A stretch of 5,298 nucleotides of DNA from contig NZ_JBBHKR010000022.1 in the NCBI RefSeq assembly GCF_037389425.1, forward strand, positions 1 to 5,298, in the 5' to 3' direction. Numbering within the stretch: position 1 is the first letter of the stretch; each line of letters opens with the position of its first letter. Shown here piece by piece: positions 1-4,648 of this stretch. Below the pieces are notes generated by a model, which was not told where the DNA came from, ran no database searches, and saw only the letters and a list, made by a program, of their open reading frames with translations. The translations under genes and the position numbers were made by a program. The stretch is from Stygiolobus sp037389425. GTDB taxonomy: Archaea; Thermoproteota; Thermoprotei_A; Sulfolobales; Sulfolobaceae.

Positions 1-581
1 GGTTCCTATTCGACATAGTGTCTTATTCTGGCATAGTCTTCGGGCCTAGCAGTATAGCTAAAAGCCTTGGGATAAATAATTCATCAATATTTCAGTTCAT
101 AGTTGAGTTCGCCTTTGTAGTTCCTGGTGGGTTAGTAGCCATTAGGACAATAGACAAAATCGGTAGAAAACCAATGCAAACAATGGGATTCTTAGGAATG
201 TTTGCCTCCCTATTGTTATTCTCGGCATTAAAAGCTTATTTACCAGCTGTAGGTGCTCTTATACTTTATGGCTTAAGCCTGTTCTTTTCGCAAACTGGTC
301 CAGGGTCAATAAGCGCATCTGGAATGTTAGGAGTTGAATTAGCACCTACGAAAGTTAGGGGAGTTGTACAAGCAATGACAGTAGCTGCTGGGAGAATTGG
401 TGCAGCATTAACGTCTTTCGTATTCCCCTACCTCTTCAACGCATATGGTGAAGGTTTTGCCGTAACTTTTCTAAGCATCGTAGCTTTAGTAGCCGCAATA
501 GTCACTTGGTTTTTCATACCAGAAAGTAAAGGGAAACCATTAGAGGAATCTTCAAAGGAAACAGAGGTAATAAGGGAGTAA
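1..581 (+). CDS. MFS transporter, C-terminal half (5' end outside window)
   Basis: A membrane permease of the major facilitator superfamily, probably a proton-coupled symporter of the sugar/phosphate porter type; the substrate cannot be told. The frame is open from base 3 (codons for FLFDI precede the GTG at 18), so the GTG is not the real start and roughly the N-terminal half is missing. About six hydrophobic spans are visible, fitting TM7-TM12. The loop after the second visible span carries IDKIGRKP, the second-half copy of the MFS D-x-x-G-R-[RK] signature. ELAPTKVRG, followed by AAGRIGA, matches the TM10-TM11 region of phosphate/sugar porters. The C-terminus has PESKGKPLEE, the classical PESKG-x-x-LEE tail. 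The gene ends in TAA at 579-581 and a T-run follows at once, so it is probably the last gene of its transcript. Family assignment is firm; substrate is unknown. Confidence 0.93.
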   Translation, partial: FLFDIVSYSGIVFGPSSIAKSLGINNSSIFQFIVEFAFVVPGGLVAIRTIDKIGRKPMQTMGFLGMFASLLLFSALKAYLPAVGALILYGLSLFFSQTGPGSISASGMLGVELAPTKVRGVVQAMTVAAGRIGAALTSFVFPYLFNAYGEGFAVTFLSIVALVAAIVTWFFIPESKGKPLEESSKETEVIRE

Positions 582-593
582 TTTTCTTTTTTT
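582..593 (+). terminator. T-run terminator after the MFS gene
   Basis: TTTTCTTTTTTT starts directly after the transporter stop codon, and another T-rich stretch follows to about 602. Archaeal RNA polymerase terminates at such U-tracts without needing a hairpin. Placement right behind the gene supports the call; it has not been tested. Confidence 0.6.
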
Positions 594-676
594 AAATCTT
601 TTAAGACTTTAAACTGTTATTACCCGGCTGACAAAAGTTTCTATCTAACTAATTCATATTACAATTAGGGGTTAAT

Positions 677-787
677 ATGAGTGTAAATGGTAAAAGGAAG
701 GAGATAGAAGTTACCGATAGATGTCTGCGAAAAGATGTATTTAAATGTAGGGCTAACCATTCCTTAGGTGAGTTTCTCGTACCTTGA
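677..787 (+). CDS. Possible small basic protein, 36 residues, unrecognised
   Basis: An ATG at 677 opens a 36-codon frame ending in TGA at 785. The peptide is polar and basic: it begins MSVNGKRKEIEVTDRC and ends NHSLGEFLVP, with Cys16 and Cys24 and no membrane span. It has no recognisable domain and two cysteines are too few to show a zinc site. AGGGGT lies a few bases before the ATG but is a poor match to the GGTGA-type archaeal ribosome binding site, and no clear TATA box is seen. The composition looks protein-like rather than random, so it may be a genuine tiny gene or the N-terminal stump of a larger one. A short frame like this can also arise by chance. Low confidence. Confidence 0.25.
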   Translation: MSVNGKRKEIEVTDRCLRKDVFKCRANHSLGEFLVP

Positions 788-916
788 ATCCTAATTTTTG
801 TAACTTCGTAGAAAGGGTTTGTTATCTTATTTCTTTCCTATTCTAGATTAAGTGTAAATTAAAGCACTACGCACTTCAGCTCAGAAAACCTTAGTGACTT
901 ATATTGCACGAACCAC

Positions 917-958
917 TCACATAACATTTAAATCCTTTATAAGGACTTAGTTATGTGA
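917..958. promoter_or_regulatory. Promoter with TATA box inside a 9-bp inverted repeat
   Basis: TCACATAAC (917-925) is repeated as its exact reverse complement GTTATGTGA (950-958). A second nested pair, TCCTT/AAGGA (933-937/941-945), sits between them. The TATA-like ATTTAAAT at 926-933 lies within the repeat, about 25 bases before the GTG at 955, the archaeal spacing for a leaderless message from the 955-1050 frame. A palindrome that straddles both TATA box and start site is where a dimeric repressor would block TBP/TFB, but the operator role is inference. The TATA box and the repeat are seen directly. Confidence 0.45.
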
Positions 959-1050
959 AGCCCATCCGAAACGTGTTAATTATCTCTCTAACCTCGGCGA
1001 TTCCGACGTTCTTTTCTGCCAGTTGGATTGTTTACAAAGAAAGGGGTTAA
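955..1050 (+). CDS. Possible 31-residue single-span membrane protein, GTG start
   Basis: A GTG at 955 opens 31 codons ending in TAA (1048-1050). The product starts MKPIRNVLIISLTSAIPTFF and ends in WIVYKERG. It has a short basic N-terminus, one hydrophobic stretch of about 20 residues and a charged tail, as expected of a one-span membrane miniprotein. A TATA-like box at 926-933 lies at the right distance for a leaderless transcript starting at this codon, which is the main reason to choose GTG. No family is recognised. The stop lies just before the presumed left end of the IS remnant, so the insertion could have cut off the original tail. It is too short to exclude chance. Confidence 0.38.
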   Translation: MKPIRNVLIISLTSAIPTFFSASWIVYKERG

Positions 1051-1091
1051 GGGGGCGGAAAACCTCGCCAGCGGGGATTGATAGCCCCGTG

Positions 1092-1099
1092 TTTAAATA
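1092..1099 (+). promoter_or_regulatory. TATA box of the tnpB remnant
   Basis: TTTAAATA lies about 26 bases before the ATG at 1122, the archaeal spacing for a leaderless message. This supports 1122, not 1166, as the ancestral tnpB start. Confidence 0.45.
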
Positions 1100-1121
1100 C
1101 CTCTTTGTCAAAATTTCCTCA

Positions 1122-1609
<488 letters not shown>

Positions 1610-1640
1610 GGAGGGAATCCTCGCTGGCGGAGAGCTTCCG
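1610..1640 (+). other. Right-end hairpin of the tnpB element (possible reRNA/omega-RNA 3' part)
   Basis: Directly after the tnpB stop lies a GC-rich segment able to fold: GAGGA/TCCTC (1608-1612/1618-1622) and CTCGC/GCGGAG (1620-1624/1627-1632). In intact IS605 elements this place holds the transposon right end and the 3' part of the guide RNA scaffold. The fold is seen; the RNA role is knowledge of the family, and activity here is doubtful because the nuclease is broken. Confidence 0.4.
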
Positions 1641-1689
1641 GTATAAAAACTTTCCTTAAAAATCGAGCATAGTCCACACTACTTACGCC

Positions 1690-1866
1690 ATGAAACCTGC
1701 TTTACTCACTAATGTTAAACTGCTTATTTTAGTACAACTAATTTATCTTTTGATACATCTATTCCCGAACTGGGGGCCTCCACTTACACTCACCCTTATG
1801 TTTTATTCGGGCTTTTTGCCCAACTTCCGGTCCGAGTTGGAGGCGGCCAAGCTCCCCACCGGGCTT
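1690..1866 (+). CDS. Doubtful 59-residue frame with one hydrophobic span
   Basis: An ATG at 1690 opens 59 codons (stop TAA 1867-1869). The product begins MKPALLTNVKLLILVQLIYL, giving one hydrophobic span, then a Pro-rich stretch and the tail SELEAAKLPTGL. TATA-like TTAAAAAT at 1655-1662 lies about 30 bases upstream, near the spacing for a leaderless message. Against a real gene: the last third runs through the GC-rich foldable segment that looks like an IS605 right end, and the stop codon sits in the loop of a palindrome, which would be odd for conserved protein. No family is recognised. I list it because it is the longest ATG frame in this gene-poor stretch, but it is more likely fortuitous. 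Confidence 0.2.
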
Positions 1867-1883
1867 TAAGCCCAAGGAAGTCA
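1772..1883 (+). other. GC-rich foldable segment resembling a second IS605-type right end
   Basis: The segment can fold back on itself. GGGG (1772-1775) pairs with CCCC (1854-1857), and GCCTCCA (1776-1782) pairs with TGGAGGC (1838-1844). Inside lie GGGC-TTTTT-GCCC (1809-1821) and an alternative CCAACT/AGTTGG (1820-1825/1835-1840). Outside lies the palindrome GGGCTT-T-AAGCCC (1861-1873), followed by AAGGAAGTCA (1874-1883). A GC-rich hairpin followed by a purine stretch ending in GTCA is the style of IS605 right ends and of the TnpB guide-RNA scaffold terminus, after which the guide begins. No tnpB frame precedes it, so if the reading is right this is an orphan right end. It could also be an unrelated structured RNA. 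Confidence 0.35.
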
Positions 1884-1897
1884 ACGGCCTACACCCC

Positions 1898-1926
1898 AGT
1901 CAGATCTGTATTACCCAGATCTGACT
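1898..1926. repeat. Perfect 11-bp inverted repeat, 7-base loop
   Basis: AGTCAGATCTG (1898-1908) and its exact reverse complement CAGATCTGACT (1916-1926) flank TATTACC. It lies between two copies of AAGGAAGTCA and just upstream of a TATA box. It could be an operator, a hairpin of an RNA, or part of a small mobile sequence; the function is unknown. Confidence 0.7.
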
Positions 1927-1934
1927 AATATGTT

Positions 1935-1942
1935 TTATATAA
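1935..1942 (+). promoter_or_regulatory. Candidate TATA box with no protein gene behind it
   Basis: TTATATAA (within TTTTATATAAGG) is a good archaeal TATA box. Transcription would start near 1961-1968, where only a 5-codon frame begins, so any transcript would be non-coding or encode a very short peptide. It is AT-rich sequence and may be chance. Confidence 0.35.
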
Positions 1943-2360
1943 GGAAGTCAGGCGGTTAATTTGGATGAAGTCTTGGTGTTGAGGCTCGAAAAATGTGTAC
2001 TCGTTAATACTACTCAAGGATTCAGCTCTTACTGGAGAACATATCACATTCGCTTCCCGCCGCCACGCTTACCTCACCCTTCTTCTCCCTTCTCAACTCC
2101 TAAAGTCGTGACCATTCAAGTTGTGAAGCTTGGGACGTAATGCATAACCCGGCACGGAATGGTCCTGCAAAGATCCAGGCTAAGCTTAGCTTGAAGACAT
2201 AACCAAGAGGGAGGACAGCAAAGCCCAGCACGGATTAAGCAAGACAAAATACTCGGGTGAATAGGCAGGCGAAAAGCTTGGCATAGTCGTTGACCGGTGC
2301 GGGATCTTAGAATGCTGACTTTCCCTTTCGCCCCTAGAAGGAGCGAAGTTTTGTGGTTCG
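1943..2360 (+). other. Gene-poor GC-rich stretch: candidate ncRNA or IS remnant
   Basis: No convincing protein gene is present on either strand. By hand count 152 of the 300 bases at 2041-2340 are G or C, clearly above the neighbouring coding DNA. It contains a pyrimidine tract (about 2070-2101), an 8-bp inverted repeat GACCATTC/GAATGGTC (2110-2117/2157-2164), a small stem CCTG/CAGG (2164-2167/2176-2179) and a 12-bp palindrome (2179-2190). It also has imperfect copies of CCCGGCACGGAAT (2148-2160 and 2224-2236, 11 of 13 identical) and two copies of AAGCTTGG (2126-2133 and 2274-2281). High GC in an AT-rich hyperthermophile is a known mark of structured RNA, but a rotted insertion sequence would look similar. 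I do not recognise RNase P RNA, SRP RNA, rRNA or tRNA here. Confidence 0.3.
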
Positions 2361-2402
2361 TTCTTATTATATAAACTTAAATTATTATCTAAAGAGAGAA
2401 AA

Positions 2403-2411
2403 TTTTATATA
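2403..2411 (+). promoter_or_regulatory. TATA box of the 2435-3942 operon
   Basis: TTTTATATA is centred about 27 bases before the ATG at 2435, after a purine-rich AAAGAGAGAAAA that could serve as the BRE (TFB site). The spacing predicts a leaderless message starting at or within a few bases of the ATG; no ribosome binding site precedes it. A second AT-rich TATA-like stretch at 2367-2376 is less well placed. Confidence 0.6.
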
Positions 2412-2434
2412 CGGGGATTTTATAATTATAAATT

Positions 2435-3169
2435 ATGACTACCAGCTTGGCTGAAGAAATAGAGATAAATGATGGGGAGTCTGGCATTACTTGGTTTTAC
2501 GACAAGAAGAACGTAATTGACAGCATTCCTAACTTAGTTGGCTTCACGGAGAAAAAAGTAAAGCTCAGGATCAAGAGGTTCCTATTCTTAGAAAAGACTT
2601 TGGAATACGAGCTCACTAGCACCCTTGGGGAAGGATATGTAGAATATAAATTCGAAAACAAAGACTCTTCTTTAACCTTACTTGTAACATTAAATAAATA
2701 TAAAAAACGCCTACTACTGAACCTTATACATTCTGGGAAGTACGAAAACCTAAAGGACAAATATCTCAAGGAATTTTTGATAAATTTAAAGACAAAATAC
2801 CTAGAGCAAAAGATGGTAAGTAAGACAAGTGAAACTATTTCTTCAAAGTTATCCTCCCTATCTTATATTGCAAAGCTCGTTTCCACTTCTATGTTAGTAT
2901 ACTCCGATAAATTAGATCTTAGTAAAAATGACATTAGTCTCTTCATCGAAGAAACCCTGCGTAAGTTCTCGCGCTACCCAGTAATTTACATATTAGGGTT
3001 TAACGACGAAACGGTTTTTCGTTTACTGTTCGTTAACGGAGAGCTCAAAGGAGTGTACATAAAAATTTCTGGCAAGGAATTCTATTCCGAGGAAGCTCTA
3101 TCGAAACTTAAAGGATTATTTAACGTCTCCGTTTATACAAGTCTGTTAAGGCCCGAGATGGTGATTTAG
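2435..3169 (+). CDS. Uncharacterised two-part protein (possible START/SRPBCC-like N-terminal domain), partner of the ODP protein
   Basis: A soluble 244-residue protein with no signal peptide or membrane span; no family is recognised with certainty. ATG 2435 is the only possible upstream start, because an in-frame TAA lies at 2429-2431, and a TATA box sits at leaderless spacing. Residues 14-125 suggest an SRPBCC/START-like fold: an early helix with DSIPN (29-33), alternating strands (KVKLRIKRF, LEYELT, GYVEYKF, LTLLVTL) and a long C-terminal helix around 107-126. A Ser/Thr-rich linker (129-154) follows. Residues 181-238 run strand, FNDETVFRLLFVNGELKGVYIK, then a helix (EEALSKLKGLF). This 'ligand-poor strand, NGE, eeAl helix' pattern recalls DUF4388/DUF2226-type domains. 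Both fold guesses are inference from pattern. Two bases separate it from the di-iron gene, so the two are very likely co-translated and may work together. Confidence 0.88.
   Translation: MTTSLAEEIEINDGESGITWFYDKKNVIDSIPNLVGFTEKKVKLRIKRFLFLEKTLEYELTSTLGEGYVEYKFENKDSSLTLLVTLNKYKKRLLLNLIHSGKYENLKDKYLKEFLINLKTKYLEQKMVSKTSETISSKLSSLSYIAKLVSTSMLVYSDKLDLSKNDISLFIEETLRKFSRYPVIYILGFNDETVFRLLFVNGELKGVYIKISGKEFYSEEALSKLKGLFNVSVYTSLLRPEMVI
3160..3165 (+). promoter_or_regulatory. Ribosome binding site of the ODP gene
   Basis: GGTGAT, inside the end of the upstream gene, complements the 3' end of archaeal 16S rRNA (ATCACC) and lies 6 bases before the ATG at 3172. It marks that ATG as the start and fits the Sulfolobales rule: first genes leaderless, internal operon genes with a ribosome binding site. 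Confidence 0.65.
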
Positions 3170-3171
3170 GC

Positions 3172-3942
3172 ATGATAGACCCAATCGTATTGGCTGAAGA
3201 AAAAGGAAACAAGTTCATTTGGCTATCAATAGATCAAGCAGAAATGGAGAAGGGAATAATAACGAACCAATATTTGCTTATCGTAAAAGATAAAGGTGTA
3301 GTATTGGACCCCGGAGGACCATTAGTTTTCGAAAGAGTTTATACTACAATGCAGAAGTTCATCAGACCTGAAGACATCGAATACATATTTCTATCTCATG
3401 AAGATCCAGACATAATTTCCGGACTCTCATTATGGTTGACATATTGCCCCAACGCGAAAATACTGGTATCAGACCTATGGGATAGGTTCTTACCGCATGT
3501 CGGAGTCGACATAAAGATGAACGTAATAAGAATACCCCTACAAGGGATGCGGATTAAACTGAACGGGGACGATTTAAGGATAGTTCCCGCTCATTTCCTA
3601 CATTCCCCTGGCAACTTCCACCTTTACGATCCAATAACCAAAGTTTACTTCTCTGGGGATCTCGGAGCAGCGGTTTACCCCAAAGATACATGGTACATAA
3701 TGGTTGATAACTTCGACGAGCACAAGAAGTACATGGAGGGCTTTCACAGAGTATATATGGCTAATAAGAAAGCGATAGAACTGTGGTTAAAGCAGATTCA
3801 AGGACTGGACATTAGTGTCATAGCTCCGCAACACGGTGCTGTATTCGAAGGAGAAAACGCGAAAAAGTTCATCGATTGGATAAAGAGCCTAGACAAAGTA
3901 GGGATTGATTATCTGGAAGAAGTGCTCAGTAATAACGCTTAA
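3172..3942 (+). CDS. Metallo-beta-lactamase-fold di-iron protein, oxygen-binding (ODP/flavodiiron-like)
   Basis: A 256-residue stand-alone metallo-beta-lactamase domain of the oxygen-binding di-iron type: the flavodiiron catalytic domain without the flavodoxin. Candidate metal ligands, in order: SHEDPDI (75-81) gives His76, Asp78 and Asp80; PAHFLHSPGNF (139-149) gives His144; FSGDLGA (160-166) gives Asp163; and PQHGAVF (219-225) gives His221. The first motif is H-x-D-x-D-I rather than the hydrolase H-x-H-x-D-H. An acidic second ligand is typical of iron-binding flavodiiron/ODP domains and argues against a zinc hydrolase. The phrases HFLHS-GNF and GFHRVYM are also in the style of that family. 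Known relatives bind or reduce O2 or serve as O2 sensors; the activity here is inference. The protein is cytosolic with no signal peptide. It is the second gene of the operon, 2 bases after its neighbour, and is followed by a T-run. Confidence 0.92.
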   Translation: MIDPIVLAEEKGNKFIWLSIDQAEMEKGIITNQYLLIVKDKGVVLDPGGPLVFERVYTTMQKFIRPEDIEYIFLSHEDPDIISGLSLWLTYCPNAKILVSDLWDRFLPHVGVDIKMNVIRIPLQGMRIKLNGDDLRIVPAHFLHSPGNFHLYDPITKVYFSGDLGAAVYPKDTWYIMVDNFDEHKKYMEGFHRVYMANKKAIELWLKQIQGLDISVIAPQHGAVFEGENAKKFIDWIKSLDKVGIDYLEEVLSNNA

Positions 3943-3960
3943 TCCATACGTGCATTGATC

Positions 3961-3970
3961 CTTCTTTTTT
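3961..3970 (+). terminator. T-run terminator of the operon
   Basis: CTTCTTTTTT begins 18 bases after the ODP stop codon, a typical archaeal U-tract terminator. No further + strand gene of normal size follows. Confidence 0.55.
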
Positions 3971-4310
3971 GGTTGTATAAGCGGTCAATAAACCCTGACT
4001 TCTCATCTACCTCTTACCAATGAAACTACACAATAAATTAAATTATACTAATCCTCAGACCAAAACGAGTCCGGGTAGAGAGTAATGAGAACATCATTAG
4101 AAACGGATATACACACGAAACTTCCAGAACTATCAGAATAGTTAAGCTAAGTAAATGACTCATTAATAAATTATCCATTCCCGCCGTAAATGACTAGGCC
4201 TCTACAAACTCCCTAATTTTATAAACGTTCGTAGTTCACCAAACTGAAACTTCAGCGAATGCAGAATAAGTCAGTTTTAAACAGTTTCTGGTAGCCCTAA
4301 TACTGTTCAG
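3971..4310. other. Intergenic stretch, no convincing gene
   Basis: Only very short frames occur, for example 21 and 18 codons at 4020-4085 and 4085-4141. There is a small hairpin CTGAA/TTCAG (4244-4248/4251-4255) and a TATA-like TTTTATAAA near 4217-4225. I see nothing here that can be named. Confidence 0.5.
4275..4282 (+). promoter_or_regulatory. Weak TATA-like box before the 4311 frame
   Basis: TTTTAAAC lies about 32 bases before the ATG at 4311, which would give a leader of roughly 5 bases. The match is modest and the region is AT-rich. Confidence 0.25.
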
Positions 4311-4445
4311 ATGATACCGCCGCTGAACCTCAGCGAGATCCTGAACCCGTCCTCTGGCCTACCGTTTGTCCCTACACTTTCATTAATAGATTATGTACAC
4401 TATAAATTAGCTAAAAGGATAATGGAGTTTGGAGGGAATAAATAG
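4311..4445 (+). CDS. Possible 44-residue small protein, unrecognised
   Basis: An ATG at 4311 opens 44 codons ending in TAG (4443-4445). The product begins MIPPLNLSEILNPSSGLPFV and continues with the helical, basic segment DYVHYKLAKRIMEFGGNK. The mix of residues (a Pro/Ser-rich start, then an amphipathic helix) looks more like protein than chance, and GC content rises at its 5' end relative to the flanks. A weak TATA-like box (4275-4282) stands at about the right distance. There is no membrane span and no known motif. A perfect 6-bp hairpin, CGCTGA/TCAGCG (4321-4326/4330-4335), lies inside the first codons. It might be a real small gene, or the N-terminal stump of a longer one that lost its frame. 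No downstream continuation is visible. Confidence 0.35.
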   Translation: MIPPLNLSEILNPSSGLPFVPTLSLIDYVHYKLAKRIMEFGGNK

Positions 4446-4648
4446 AAACGAAGTAATAGTATGACTAACACACTCCTTTTAACCTTAGTTTGTAACAACA
4501 ATAGAGAATGTTAAAGCGTACTCTTTACTTATATATAAATTAATGTAATTATTTTTTAAAACCTAATAATTTAATTATTTATATTCTTGATGTTCAAAAA
4601 CTTTCTGAATAAAAACTTTAATTATTTATGTAACGTTTTTATAGTTAT
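4446..4648. other. AT-rich intergenic stretch between convergent units
   Basis: Very AT-rich, with no frame beyond 17 codons. On the minus strand, just beyond the dehydrogenase stop, two T5 runs (plus-strand AAAAA at about 4597-4601 and 4612-4616) could end that transcript. TATA-like sequences such as TATATATAAA (4530-4539) are expected from base composition alone. Confidence 0.4.

Noticed and set aside
1995..2111. 38-codon frame from GTG, ending in LLLPSQLLKS
   Set aside because: It reads through a pyrimidine-rich tract, has no ribosome binding site or placed promoter, and the GC-rich stretch continues unchanged past its stop.
2186..2284. Minus-strand 32-codon frame in the GC-rich stretch
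   Set aside because: Somewhat protein-like and open upstream without a start codon, but it has no promoter and no recognisable family; kept only as a note that a degraded gene may lie here.
1943..2360. RNase P RNA or SRP RNA
   Set aside because: Size and GC content would suit, but I could not find the conserved core motifs of either RNA.
2497..2769. Minus-strand frame of 90 codons
   Set aside because: It lies wholly inside the 244-residue gene, which has a promoter and operon context; the frame's product is not protein-like and it has no promoter.
4020..4141. Two tiny frames (21 and 18 codons) overlapping by TAATG
   Set aside because: The overlap looks operon-like, but both are too short, lack a placed TATA box and show no motif; chance is more likely.
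4461..4514. 17-codon frame in the AT-rich gap
   Set aside because: Too short and without any signal.
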